From Anoxynatronum sibiricum (GTDB taxonomy: Bacteria; Bacillota; Clostridia; Peptostreptococcales; Tindalliaceae), in the NCBI RefSeq assembly GCF_039414295.1, contig NZ_JBCITM010000005.1:124001-188000 (forward strand): DNA of 64,000 nt. The letters run 5' to 3'. The translations under genes were made by a program, and so were the position numbers. Shown here piece after piece: positions 25,841 through 35,045 of this stretch. A model generated the notes under the pieces. That model was given only the letters and a program-made list of their open reading frames with translations, did no database searches and had not been told where the DNA came from. The number at the start of each line of letters is the position of its first letter. The stretch's first letter is position 1.

Positions 25841-27151
25841 ATGGCAAACCCCATTTCTCAACCCCCCGAAAAGTATCAATCCATTACCGATCTCAACGAA
25901 CTGAAACCAGGGATGGTGATTGCAGAAGATATTGTGAACCAGCGGGGAAATGTGCTGATTGCCTCAGGGTTTGTGGTGGAAGACACACGTAAGCTCATCC
26001 AGTTTTTAACCCTCCACAAGGTGGAAGTGCTGAAAGTCCGCCTGAAGCCCCCCCATACAGCCACATATCCGACGGCCACCAATGGCAGTGCGCTGGCGGA
26101 ACCAACCAGTAAGACGGATGAACCTTCAGTTAAAAAAGAGTCGCCAGAGAAGCCGGATCTTCTCCCCCAAAAAACCGCCCCCGCCCCTGACAGAACAACT
26201 GATTCGGCAGATGCCGCTCTCCCTCCGGTGACGTATGCCGACCCGGCAATCATTCAGGCAGAAGAAGAACGAAAAGTGCGACAACGGCGCATCAAGGAAA
26301 CGAAAGCTTTTCAGGATCGCTACTATGAACAGCGGGAAGCCATCAAAAGTGACTTCGAAAAAATGGTTCATGGAGATCCTGTCACCGGAGAAGAGATGGA
26401 AGGCCGGGTTGTGGAGATTCTGAAGAGCTTCGACAGCATTATTAATGTTTTTCAACTCATTGAGAGCATTAAAAAAGATGCCCGGGACCTTTTTGCCCAC
26501 TATTACCATGTCACCCTGATCAGCCACTACATCGGCACCTGGCTCAACTTCACCACCACACAAATGAAAGATCTGACACTCAGTGCCCTGCTCCATGATA
26601 TCGGCAAAGAGCAAATTTCTCCCGAACTGATTCTAAAGCGCCACGATCTGAGCCTTGATGAGCAGCTGGAATACCAGAAACATGTGGTGCTGGGTTATGA
26701 GTTGGTGAAAAAGTATGATTTCATCACCCATGACATGATGCAGGCCATTCTGCTTCATCACGAACGCAGTGACGGCAGTGGATACCCCCTCGGCTTAAAG
26801 CAGGATAAAATTCCGATTTTGGCCAGAGTTATTGCGGTGGCTGATGTATACAACTCACTGACCATGGCTAATGGGGTTGAAAAACGCCGAACCCCCTTTG
26901 AGGCCGTTAAAATTCTTGAAAGTGAATATATGGATAAACTGGATACCCGCATTCTCTATATTTTCCTGAGCCGCATCGGGAATTGCTTCCTGGGCCAGGA
27001 AGTGAAGCTCAGTGACCAGCGAGTGGGTGAAATCATTTTTGTACCCCGCATTTATATTTACCGTCCAATAGTTAAATTAAAGAATAACAATCAGTTGATT
27101 GATTTAAGTCGACCAGAGAACAATAACCTCTACATCCATTCATTTAGCTAG
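25841..27151 (+). CDS. HD-GYP domain protein, probable c-di-GMP phosphodiesterase
   Basis: 436 residues from ATG 25841 (AGGAGG at about 25829). Residues 10-70 form the small N-terminal domain often found in front of HD-GYP modules (LKPGMVIAEDIVNQRGNVLIASG). A Pro/Thr/Lys-rich linker covers about 75-140. The HD-GYP domain (about 215-390) has intact HDIGK and HHERSDGSGYP motifs, which bind the di-iron centre and define c-di-GMP phosphodiesterases. No membrane segment is seen, so it should act in the cytoplasm. It can counteract diguanylate cyclases such as the GGDEF-EAL protein at 43086. Confidence 0.92.
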   Translation: MANPISQPPEKYQSITDLNELKPGMVIAEDIVNQRGNVLIASGFVVEDTRKLIQFLTLHKVEVLKVRLKPPHTATYPTATNGSALAEPTSKTDEPSVKKESPEKPDLLPQKTAPAPDRTTDSADAALPPVTYADPAIIQAEEERKVRQRRIKETKAFQDRYYEQREAIKSDFEKMVHGDPVTGEEMEGRVVEILKSFDSIINVFQLIESIKKDARDLFAHYYHVTLISHYIGTWLNFTTTQMKDLTLSALLHDIGKEQISPELILKRHDLSLDEQLEYQKHVVLGYELVKKYDFITHDMMQAILLHHERSDGSGYPLGLKQDKIPILARVIAVADVYNSLTMANGVEKRRTPFEAVKILESEYMDKLDTRILYIFLSRIGNCFLGQEVKLSDQRVGEIIFVPRIYIYRPIVKLKNNNQLIDLSRPENNNLYIHSFS

Positions 27152-27179
27152 ATCATAAAAATGCCTTTGATTTTTTTGC

Positions 27180-27208
27180 TTGACAAAAACTGCGGACCGT
27201 ACTAAAAT
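27180..27208 (+). promoter_or_regulatory. Promoter overlapping a terminator
   Basis: TTGACA (27180-27185), 17-bp spacer, TAAAAT (27203-27208). The start point would fall inside the hairpin listed next. It should drive yabE. Confidence 0.65.
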
Positions 27209-27212
27209 TGAG

Positions 27213-27239
27213 GACGCTTTCAGAAAAGCGTCTTTTTTT
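27213..27239 (+). terminator. Intrinsic terminator after the HD-GYP gene
   Basis: GACGCTTT (27213-27220), loop CAGA, AAAGCGTC (27225-27232), then seven T. Transcripts from the promoter just upstream would start within the stem and escape it. Confidence 0.88.
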
Positions 27240-27435
27240 CTGTTGTCCTGGCAAATCACCCAAACGACGATTCGATAAATGATTTCCCGGAAGATGCATG
27301 ATTCAACAGATGAATTTCTGTCAGAATCCCGCAGAATCCCCTTGCCAGGAAAGACAGAATGCAAGCGGAAGTGTGCTGCCGTTCCGGGCAGACGCTCACC
27401 CCGGCTGCAGATTGTGAAGAATGAAGGAGGCACCA

Positions 27436-28455
27436 ATGAAGAAACAAATCGGGCTGTTGATTCCCATGATCATCGGGATGATGCTCATCACCGCCTTTGG
27501 GATCCCCCAGGATAAGACTGTGGTGATTGATGCAGGCAGCGAACAGTTTACCTTAAAAACCCGCGTGGAAACCGTCCGGGAGCTATTGGACGAAACCGAC
27601 CTGATTTTGGCAGAATACGATTACGTAACGCCAGGCCCCGAGGACATCATTGAAAACGGCATGATCATCACCATCCGGTCAGCCACTCCGGTGTGGCTTC
27701 AGGCAGATGGCACAGAAGAAAGAATGATGACCACCGAAAACACCGTTCAGGGACTGCTGCAGTCTGCAGGTATTCAACTGGGAGAGTATGACCAGGTGGA
27801 ACCCGCCATGATGACGTTGCTGAAACCCGAAACCCGGGTAGTTGTCACCCGGGTTCAAAAAGAGTATTATTATGAGACGGTGGAAATCCCCCCCCAGCAG
27901 ATCACACGCTTTACAGACGAACTGCCGGTGGACGAAACCCGCCTGGTACAGGAAGGCGAAGCCGGGCTCACCCTTGCCCGCCGCGCCCGCATCACCAAAG
28001 ACGGCCAGCCGGCGGGAGAAGAGCTGGTGAGCACCGAGGTGCTTCGGCCAGCGATGGATCATGTGGAAGAGCAGGGCAGGGAACGGTTGTTAATCACAGG
28101 CGACGGTGATCTGATCCGTTACAAGGAAGTATACACCATGACCGCCACCGCCTACGACGCCGGCTATTACAGCACCGGCAAAAATCCGGGTGACCCAGGC
28201 TATGGTATTACCCGCAGTGGTACCCGAGTGCGTCCGGGTGTGGTGGCGGTTGACCCCCGGGTGATTCCCCTTGGCAGCACCCTTTATGTGGAATCACTTG
28301 GCCGCAGTTCCAGCTATGGCGTCTCTTATGCAGAAGACACCGGTGGCGCCATTCGGGGCAACCGCATCGATTTATATTATGAAAGCCGCAGCGAAGCCCT
28401 GCGATTCGGCCGTCAGTCGGTACGGGTCTACGTGCTGGAAGATGATTTAAACTAA
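27436..28455 (+). CDS. yabE: YabE-like cell-wall protein with DUF348, G5 and 3D domains
   Basis: 339 residues from ATG 27436 (AAGGAGG at 27423-27429). A signal/anchor segment (residues 5-25) is followed by two ubiquitin-like DUF348 repeats (about 30-80 and 85-140), a G5 domain (about 145-215) and a C-terminal 3D domain (about 235-338) with TATAYDAG, VAVDPRVIPLGSTLYV and DTGGAIRGNRIDLYY. The three Asp residues name the 3D fold, shared with MltA-type lytic enzymes. Members act on peptidoglycan outside the cell and are called resuscitation-promoting-factor-like. In B. subtilis yabE lies between tatD and rnmV-rsmA; here rsmA follows directly. Confidence 0.92.
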   Translation: MKKQIGLLIPMIIGMMLITAFGIPQDKTVVIDAGSEQFTLKTRVETVRELLDETDLILAEYDYVTPGPEDIIENGMIITIRSATPVWLQADGTEERMMTTENTVQGLLQSAGIQLGEYDQVEPAMMTLLKPETRVVVTRVQKEYYYETVEIPPQQITRFTDELPVDETRLVQEGEAGLTLARRARITKDGQPAGEELVSTEVLRPAMDHVEEQGRERLLITGDGDLIRYKEVYTMTATAYDAGYYSTGKNPGDPGYGITRSGTRVRPGVVAVDPRVIPLGSTLYVESLGRSSSYGVSYAEDTGGAIRGNRIDLYYESRSEALRFGRQSVRVYVLEDDLN

Positions 28456-28500
28456 ACGATAAAATAAGCCTGGACGAGGAACAAGAAAGCAGGTGGCCAC

Positions 28501-29403
28501 ATGACTCCCATGGAAAAAATCCGGCGGCTGCAGCAATCCGGGAACTTCCAGTTTACCAAAAGCCTGGGGCAGAACTTTCTCACCGATGAAAACATTCTGC
28601 GTAAAATGGCGGTGACTGCAAGGTTGACAAAGGCCGATGCCGTGATCGAAATTGGCCCCGGTGCCGGCATTGTCACAGAAATGCTCCTGCAGGAAGCCGG
28701 CAGTGTGCTGGCAGTGGAAATTGACAAATCCCTGATCCCCTTTCTTCAGGAAACTCTGGGGCACTACCCCCATTTCACCCTGTGGCACCAGGACGTACTG
28801 AAAGCCGATCTGGCAGGCTGGATCACAGAACAGCGGGAAGCAGGTTTTCAAAGCATCAAGGTGGTGGGGAACCTTCCTTATTATGTGACCACCCCCATCA
28901 TTATGAAACTGCTGGAAGACGGCCTGGACATCGACCTGATGCTTTTCATGATTCAAAAGGAAGTGGCTCAGCGACTGGCTGCTAAACCAGGCACCAAAGA
29001 CTACGGTGCGCTCACCGTGGGTGCCCGGTTTTACTGCGAAGCTGAAAAGGTGTTTGACGTTTCTGCCCAGGTGTTCATTCCCCGGCCCAAAGTGGCCTCG
29101 GCAGTGGTGCGCCTCACCCGCCATGAAACACCACCGGCAGAGATTCCAGACCCGGCCCTGTTTTTTCAACTGGTGCGGGCTGCCTTTGGCCAGCGGCGAA
29201 AAACCCTGCTCAATGCCCTTGGTACCATGCCCGATGCCGTCGACAAGGCAGATGTAGCCCGACGTTTGGATGCTGCCGGTATTGAGGCCAACCGCCGGGG
29301 AGAAACCCTCAGCATCGAAGAGTTTGCCAGGCTGGCATCCGTATGGCCTGACAGTTCAGATAATCAGGAACAGGGAAGAGTGAATAGGTTCAAGAAGCAG
29401 TGA
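28501..29403 (+). CDS. rsmA: 16S rRNA (adenine(1518)-N(6)/adenine(1519)-N(6))-dimethyltransferase
   Basis: 300 residues, the KsgA/RsmA family that dimethylates two adenines near the 3' end of 16S rRNA during ribosome assembly. SAM-binding motif I VIEIGPGAGIVTE and catalytic motif IV VGNLPYYVTTP are intact, as is FIPRPKVASAVV. The last dozen residues (QEQGRVNRFKKQ) are an extension encoded by a short direct-repeat tract that spans the stop codon. Follows yabE by 45 bp; the rnmV gene usually found between the two is absent. Confidence 0.96.
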   Translation: MTPMEKIRRLQQSGNFQFTKSLGQNFLTDENILRKMAVTARLTKADAVIEIGPGAGIVTEMLLQEAGSVLAVEIDKSLIPFLQETLGHYPHFTLWHQDVLKADLAGWITEQREAGFQSIKVVGNLPYYVTTPIIMKLLEDGLDIDLMLFMIQKEVAQRLAAKPGTKDYGALTVGARFYCEAEKVFDVSAQVFIPRPKVASAVVRLTRHETPPAEIPDPALFFQLVRAAFGQRRKTLLNALGTMPDAVDKADVARRLDAAGIEANRRGETLSIEEFARLASVWPDSSDNQEQGRVNRFKKQ

Positions 29404-29409
29404 ATAGGT
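29379..29409 (+). repeat. 11-bp direct repeat across the rsmA stop codon
   Basis: AGTGAATAGGT occurs at 29379-29389 and 29399-29409 (20-bp period); the second copy contains the stop codon. It belongs with the GTGAATAG tracts near 19631 and 36196. Confidence 0.6.
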
Positions 29410-29541
29410 AGCAGGCGGTGCGCGGCATTGAATCAGCAACGGCGAATGGAGAAGGGTAACAGAGATAGAGAATCAGCAGCGTTGGGTAGGAAATGTGTAT
29501 CAGGCGTTGGCAAGAAATCAACAGGTTGCTTAAAATGTATG

Positions 29542-29586
29542 CCCCTGAAGGACATTCCTCCGCATTAAGAGGCTGTCCCTCAGGGG
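29542..29586 (+). terminator. Intrinsic terminator after rsmA
   Basis: CCCCTGAaGGACA (29542-29554) pairs with TGTCCcTCAGGGG (29574-29586), followed by TTTCCTT. The 138 bases before it hold only short direct repeats. Confidence 0.75.
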
Positions 29587-29640
29587 TTTCCTTGTGGTAT
29601 GATGATCATGACACTTAACAATCGGAAAGGAAGATGCCCC

Positions 29641-30756
29641 ATGATCAACCGGCAACGCATGATCGACCAGCTGTTGGAGCTGGTGCGCATTGACAGTCCC
29701 TCCAGCAAAGAAGGTGCAGTGGCCCGACGCCTGGAGGAAATTCTCACAGGTTTGGGTATGACCGTGGTGTTTGATGACGCCGGCAAAAAACTGGGAACAG
29801 ATACCGGAAACCTCATTGCCACCCTGAAGGGAACAACTCCCGGCACCCCCATTCTTTTCAGTGCCCACATGGACACGGTGCAACAGCCCGGTGAGTCTGT
29901 GAACCCGGTGGTGGACGGCGACGTGATTCGAAGTGATGGCACCACCATTCTGGGAAGTGACGACAAAGCAGGCATCACTGCTTTCATCGAGGCAGTCAGA
30001 GTGCTTCAGGAAAACAAGATACCCCATGGCGATGTGCAGGCTGTCTTCACCATCTGGGAAGAAGGCGGCCTTTTTGGGTCACTGAACCTTGATTACAGTT
30101 TGGTGAATGCGGCACGGGCCTTTATTCTGGACAGCGGCGGTGCCATGGGCACCATCATCAACCAGGGGCCTGCCCAAGACCGCATTGAAGCGGTGTTTCA
30201 TGGAAAAGCCGCCCATGCCGGCGTAGCGCCTGAAGAAGGCATCAGTGCCATTCAAATGGCAGCCCGGGCCATTGATACCATGAACCTGCTGCGTATTGAC
30301 GCCGAAACCACCGCCAACCTGGGAAGCATTGAAGGCGGCCGGGCCACCAACATCGTCACTCCCGAAGTGCGCCTGGTGGGCGAAGCCCGCAGCCAGAAAA
30401 ACGAAAAGCTGGACGCCCAGACGGCGCATATGAAAGCCGCCATGGAAAAAGCTGCCAGTGATTTTGGCGGTGCTGTGGATGTCACTGTTGAACGGGTCTA
30501 TTCTGCCTTCCATGTACCGGCAGAAGCCCCCATGATTCAAACCCTGCAAGAGGTGTTTGTCACCATGGGACTGGAGCCGGTGATTCAAAGCTCCGGCGGC
30601 GGCAGTGACACCAATCACTTTAACAACAACGGCATTGCAGCCGTGAACCTGAGTGTGGGCATGGATAAGGCACATACCAATGACGAGTATATTCCCATTA
30701 ATGACCTGGTGAAGGCCGGTCAAATGGTGGTGGAGATCATCAAGGCCCACGCTTAG
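29641..30756 (+). CDS. M20 family metallopeptidase (PepT-like, YqjE group)
   Basis: 371 residues from ATG 29641 (AAAGGAAG upstream). Di-zinc aminopeptidase-type protein: first ligand in FSAHMDTVQ, bridging Asp in LGSDDKAGI, catalytic Glu in IWEEGGLFGS, later ligands in LDSGG and SDTNHF near the C-terminus. The lid domain carries the GKAAHAGVAPEEGISAI motif. Peptidase-T-like proteins cut tripeptides or related small amides in the cytoplasm; the exact substrate is not predictable. It stands alone between two terminators. Confidence 0.92.
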   Translation: MINRQRMIDQLLELVRIDSPSSKEGAVARRLEEILTGLGMTVVFDDAGKKLGTDTGNLIATLKGTTPGTPILFSAHMDTVQQPGESVNPVVDGDVIRSDGTTILGSDDKAGITAFIEAVRVLQENKIPHGDVQAVFTIWEEGGLFGSLNLDYSLVNAARAFILDSGGAMGTIINQGPAQDRIEAVFHGKAAHAGVAPEEGISAIQMAARAIDTMNLLRIDAETTANLGSIEGGRATNIVTPEVRLVGEARSQKNEKLDAQTAHMKAAMEKAASDFGGAVDVTVERVYSAFHVPAEAPMIQTLQEVFVTMGLEPVIQSSGGGSDTNHFNNNGIAAVNLSVGMDKAHTNDEYIPINDLVKAGQMVVEIIKAHA

Positions 30757-30775
30757 CTTTCATGAAAATCAATCG

Positions 30776-30808
30776 ACAACAGCCGGCAGATTTGCGGCTG
30801 TTGTTTTG
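30776..30808 (+). terminator. Intrinsic terminator
   Basis: ACAACAGCCG (30776-30785) pairs with CGGCTGTTGT (30795-30804) and is followed by TTTTG. It separates the peptidase from the convergent efflux operon. Confidence 0.8.
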
Positions 30809-30830
30809 TGTGGTTGTGAACACGTAAAAT

Positions 30831-31616
30831 CTACAGCAACTGATTGTTCACTTCCTCCGCATCTTTATAGCAGTGGCGGCAGTAGCCGGGGGCCACGGTT
30901 TGCCATACTTCTTCAGAAGGTCGTCCGGTGGTGGTTTCGTCCCGAACCACCAAGCCATCTTTCATGGTGATGATCCGGTCAGACTTGGCGGCGATATGGT
31001 CGTTGTGGGTTACCACCAAAAAAGCGGTGCCCAGCCGGTCGTTGATATCCCGCATGAGTGAATAGACTTGCTCCGTTGTCTCGCTGTCCAGATTACCGGT
31101 GGGTTCATCGGCCAGAATCAGTGCCGGTTCATTGATGAGGGCCCGGGCAATGGCCACCCGCTGCTGCTGACCGCCGGAAAGATCGGTGGACTTGTTATTG
31201 ATCTGTTCTTTTAATCCCACCAGCTCAAGCAGTTCCTTTGCCCGATCTGTTTGGCGGCGGGTGCCGTTTCCCGCCTGAATCCAGGTGGGGATCAGCACGT
31301 TTTCCAGGGCGGTGAACTCTGGCAGCAGATGATGAAACTGAAAAACAAAACCGATGTTTCGATTGCGAAAAGCTGCCAGCCTTTTTTCGCCCATACGGCT
31401 TACTTCTTCTCCCTGAAACCAGAGAGACCCTTCGGTGGGCTTATCCAGAGCCCCCAGTATATTCAGCAGGGTGGTTTTGCCTGAGCCGGAGTATCCAATA
31501 ATACTGGCAAATTCACCGGCATGAAAGCCCAGGTCAATTCCTTTCAGCGCCCGGGTTTTCACCACTGTGCCATATACCTTTGTAATGCCTTTGGCTTCCA
31601 TCAGCCATTCACTCAT
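30831..31616 (-). CDS. ABC transporter ATP-binding protein (LolD/MacB type)
   Basis: 261 residues if the third of three adjacent ATGs (31616) is used; GTGAGGG abuts the first and is best spaced for the third. Walker [11 protein letters not shown]-loop [11 protein letters not shown], signature DLSGGQQQR, Walker [13 protein letters not shown] and H-loop VTHND are all present. The last 30 residues add a tail with a CRHC pair, uncommon in this family. It belongs with the permease and adaptor encoded upstream, although a 199-bp spacer separates it from the permease. Confidence 0.9.
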   Translation of the reverse strand: MSEWLMEAKGITKVYGTVVKTRALKGIDLGFHAGEFASIIGYSGSGKTTLLNILGALDKPTEGSLWFQGEEVSRMGEKRLAAFRNRNIGFVFQFHHLLPEFTALENVLIPTWIQAGNGTRRQTDRAKELLELVGLKEQINNKSTDLSGGQQQRVAIARALINEPALILADEPTGNLDSETTEQVYSLMRDINDRLGTAFLVVTHNDHIAAKSDRIITMKDGLVVRDETTTGRPSEEVWQTVAPGYCRHCYKDAEEVNNQLL

Positions 31617-31815
31617 CATCATCCCTCACTTCTTATACATTAAATTCCACTTTGGCATTTCAACCTGCGTTGCATTGAAGGACACCTTTGCTTTGAACGC
31701 TTCTTTTGCATTTCATCCCGCCTTTGCAACGAATTCCGTTGAGATCATTTCATAGGGCATGCTGCATGCCGCTCATTTGGCAAGGAGCCCCTGTATCGGG
31801 AAAATACATTGGCAG

Positions 31816-33066
31816 CTACCCCCGAATTACCTCAATGGGATTGAGACGGGCAGATTTCCGGGCGGGGAGCAGTGCCGATATCACACTGGCCAGCGTGGCA
31901 ATGACCACAATGGCAGCGGCATAACCGAGATCAAATTCCAGGGGAAACAAAGGTCTACCAGTGGCCTGAGCCGTTCCCCACAGGAAGAACTGGGTGATGA
32001 CAAAGCCCAGGCCGCTCCCCAGTAAAGCACCGCCGAAGCCCAGAAAGGCTCCCTGAAAGAGAAAAATGCGGCTGGCGCTTCCTGAGGGGGTGCCCATGGC
32101 TTTCAAAATGCCAATCTGGCGGGATTTTTGCACCACCGATACCGCCAACACACTGGCAATTCCCAGGGTGACCGCCAGCAGCACAAACACCTGAATGGTG
32201 ACAGAAGAACTGCTCTGAGCCTGAAGTCCACTGAGAAGATCTGCGTTCTGATCTTTCCAGTTATCCACAGTGACACCGGAAAGCTGTTGCTGGTAAAGGG
32301 CGCCCAGCGTGTCGGCAGCAAAGATGTCTGACATCTGCACCTCGATGCGGCTGATATCATCTCCCAATCCCAATAATCGCTGGGCACGTCCTAAATCCAG
32401 GAAAAGCCAGGTTTCGTTGAGACTCTGATTGCCCAAATCAAAAACACCGGTAACGCTGAAAGACTGGCGACCGCCTCCCGGCAGCTCCAGGGTGACTTGA
32501 TCTCCGGCAGCAAGGCGGGCTTCCCGGGCCAATGCGCTGCCCATGAGCAACCCATTGCCCTCCAGAGCCATGGTGCCTGACTGCAAAGCGGATTGCAACT
32601 GATAGATGGCATTTGCCCGTTCGGATTCCACTCCGCGAACAATCACTGGCCAGCGCTGGCCGCTTCGAAGCACAAAGCCATTTCCCTGAGCAACAGGAGA
32701 AACAGCCGTCAGGCTGGTATCTTCATCCAACAAAACCATAAGGTCGGCCCAGTTTTTCAGTGTGGCATCTTCCCGGCGAAAGTTGCCAGCTGTTGTAACA
32801 GTGGCAATCCTCGATTCACTGGGAGAACCAAGCGAATCTGAGGAACTGGAGGATTCAGGCAGCAGGGACGAGGCATCGCTGCCAGAAAAAATCAAGTGGG
32901 GGCTGCTGCCCACGGTGGTATTGATCAGATCCCGCTGCAGGCCAGTAATGAGGGTGCCCAGAAAAACCTGCACTGCCACGCCGATGGCAATGCCCAGCAG
33001 GATAAAAAGGGTTTGTCCTTTACCTTCCCGAAGAAATCGGAGGGCTACTTTTAATTCAAATCTCAT
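31816..33066 (-). CDS. FtsX/LolC-type ABC transporter permease
   Basis: 416 residues. One N-terminal helix (TLFILLGIAIGVAVQVFLG), a long extracytoplasmic domain (about 45-280) and three C-terminal helices (FVLLAVTLGIASVLAVSVV and two more), the MacB/LolC layout. SRQIGILKAMGTPSG is the family loop between helices. A Ser-rich low-complexity stretch lies at about residues 65-85. Its start overlaps the adaptor stop by 4 bp (ATGA). Together with adaptor and ATPase it makes a second tripartite exporter, unlike the block at 8400 in normal host composition. Confidence 0.9.
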   Translation of the reverse strand: MRFELKVALRFLREGKGQTLFILLGIAIGVAVQVFLGTLITGLQRDLINTTVGSSPHLIFSGSDASSLLPESSSSSDSLGSPSESRIATVTTAGNFRREDATLKNWADLMVLLDEDTSLTAVSPVAQGNGFVLRSGQRWPVIVRGVESERANAIYQLQSALQSGTMALEGNGLLMGSALAREARLAAGDQVTLELPGGGRQSFSVTGVFDLGNQSLNETWLFLDLGRAQRLLGLGDDISRIEVQMSDIFAADTLGALYQQQLSGVTVDNWKDQNADLLSGLQAQSSSSVTIQVFVLLAVTLGIASVLAVSVVQKSRQIGILKAMGTPSGSASRIFLFQGAFLGFGGALLGSGLGFVITQFFLWGTAQATGRPLFPLEFDLGYAAAIVVIATLASVISALLPARKSARLNPIEVIRG

Positions 33067-34289
33067 GGAGCATCCCCGCCTTCCGGCGCATCTGCCTCTG
33101 GAAGTGCCAGGGAGTCTCCCGGTTTCAATCCGTAGGAGGGGTCAATGATTTGATCGCCGACGGAAAGCCCATCGAGAATCAGCCACTGATGAGCACTCAC
33201 AGCTTCAGCAGTAATGGGGCGTTCTTTCACCATGCCGTCTTCCAGTACCAGCACCCGCAGGGGATTTTCCTCCCACCTGAAAGCAACGGGCAGCAACAAC
33301 GCCTCTGATAGCTCCCGCACCTGAATTTCTGCCTGGATGGTCAGATCCTGAATCAGATAATCCGCCTGGTCTTCCAGTGCCAGCTGAATGCGTACCGTGC
33401 CGGTGGCTGCATCCACCCGGGGGGCGATGGAAGCCACTCGGGCAGTCACTTCCCTTGAAGGATAAGCCTCCGGCCACAAGCGGGCCGGTTGACCCACCGC
33501 CACCAGACCCATTACCCGTTCATCCAGCTCTACTTCTGCATAATAACCTTCATCGGCTGCCAGGATCAGCAAGGGGCTTCCTGGCTGCACCCACTCTCCC
33601 GGCTCCACCAGCCGCTCCAGTACCACACCGTTAAAGGGCGCCTGGAGGTTGTACTTGGCCAGTTCTCTCTCAAGGGTTTCCAGGCTGCTTCTGGCCTGAG
33701 CCACCGTTGCTGCCGCTTCAGCTGCTTCGGCACCGCCAGCCTCCTGGGCTGCCAGAGAAATTTCGGTGGATCGAATTCTTGAATCCAGTATTTCAAGTGA
33801 ATTTCGAGTTTCTTCCAAAGGTTCCAAAGGAAGGGCGCCTTGGGAATAAAGTGCTTCCTGGCGTTCCAGAGTGCGCACCAGTTGCTCCCGGTTCAGACTC
33901 AGCTGCTCCAGTTCTTCACGGGTGACAGGCGCTGCCAGCTCCGACAGCGAACGGGTGCGGGACTGGGCCAGGGCCAGATTGGCTCGGCTTTCTGCCACTC
34001 GCTGGCGGGCATCGCCGTCATCAAGCACTGCCAAAACCTGACCATCACTCACCTCATCACCCTCCGCCCCCTCCAGAGACATCAGCCGACCGGCCACCTG
34101 GGCCTGTAGCTGCACCTGGCGGGCCGGAACCATGCGACCGGTGGCACTCAACACCTGCACGAAGGGTGTTGCCTCCATGCCCAGCAGTTCGGGAGGCGCA
34201 GGTGTGCGGTCAGGTAATAGAAAAAAAAGACTTAAGCCAATCAGCATTACCAGGACAAGTGCTGCAGTCCATTTCATCCACGGTTTCAT
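33063..34289 (-). CDS. HlyD-family efflux adaptor protein
   Basis: 408 residues from ATG 34289, preferred because GGAG lies 8 bases before it; TTG 34319 and ATG 34295 are alternatives. An N-terminal anchor (WTAALVLVMLIGLSLFFLL) is followed by two lipoyl halves (VQLQAQVAGRLMSLEGAEGDEVSDG near the start), a coiled-coil hairpin (about 95-210) and beta-barrel domains. Proteins of this class bridge an FtsX-like permease to the cell surface or outer layer. First gene of the minus-strand operon; substrate unknown. Confidence 0.88.
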   Translation of the reverse strand: MKPWMKWTAALVLVMLIGLSLFFLLPDRTPAPPELLGMEATPFVQVLSATGRMVPARQVQLQAQVAGRLMSLEGAEGDEVSDGQVLAVLDDGDARQRVAESRANLALAQSRTRSLSELAAPVTREELEQLSLNREQLVRTLERQEALYSQGALPLEPLEETRNSLEILDSRIRSTEISLAAQEAGGAEAAEAAATVAQARSSLETLERELAKYNLQAPFNGVVLERLVEPGEWVQPGSPLLILAADEGYYAEVELDERVMGLVAVGQPARLWPEAYPSREVTARVASIAPRVDAATGTVRIQLALEDQADYLIQDLTIQAEIQVRELSEALLLPVAFRWEENPLRVLVLEDGMVKERPITAEAVSAHQWLILDGLSVGDQIIDPSYGLKPGDSLALPEADAPEGGDAP

Positions 34290-35045
34290 TTTCATCACTC
34301 CATCTTCAAAAAATTTCAAATCGAAATAAGTTGTTTTATATATTACACAGTACGATATTATTTTTTAATACCCGATCACTTTTGATTCAAACGCTGTTTT
34401 GATGCCAGGACAGAAGTGTTCGACACTGGCTGTTTGACTGCCGATCAGGATAAAAGGGCAGAACATCGGCGAAGGTGTTGAGTTTCAAAAGGGGAGATTG
34501 TGGGGTTTGAATGAAGTGAATGAAAATTTATCAGAGGAAGGCAACAGACGAAGACAGTAGACGAAGGCAACAGGATCAAAATGATAATTGAATGACAATG
34601 TAAGCAGCTTTGTAGATTTTTTCACTTCATTCTGATATAATCGATGGGACTCTGCCAATACTCAGGTAAAAGATTACGGGTGATACATGTCATCAGCCCT
34701 CTCAGAACCTTGAAACAACCAGCTAATCAGCGAGTCGAAGCGAACTGCATCGAGTCGAAACAAGTTGGAACGGGCCGGGATGAATTGAGCTGAACTGAGC
34801 CGAAACGATTAATCGTGATGGAGGGATAGCCTCCATCTGTATGCACAGATCGAAATTCTGAAACTTTTTTGACTTCATGACGTCATGAAGCATAAGAACT
34901 GTGTGAAACTTAAGCGGCAGTAAACAGTGTTGAATACATAAAGACATTCAAGAAGCACTTAATTAAAAGAAGCATCAGGGCAAAAGTCAACAGGTTGATG
35001 TCAAAAAGCCAGTGTGGTGGAATATTAAATAGGAAGTGAAGAACT
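34290..35045. other. 756-bp divergent spacer
   Basis: Separates the efflux operon (minus) from the LCP gene (plus). The part nearest the efflux operon is AT-rich, with a TATTA-rich stretch at about 34335-34375 that may hold its promoter. Further right are GAGTCGAA direct repeats (about 34732-34760), a -10-like TATAAT (34636-34641), and the palindrome listed next. No gene is supported. Confidence 0.5.
34869..34896 (+). promoter_or_regulatory. Perfect 18-bp palindrome inside a promoter-like spacer
   Basis: CTTCATGACGTCATGAAG (34873-34890) is a perfect palindrome with a TGACGTCA core. TTGACT (34869-34874) overlaps its left end and CATAAG (34891-34896) follows its right end with 16-bp spacing, so a bound protein would cover the promoter spacer. 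About 155 bp upstream of the LCP gene. Confidence 0.55.
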
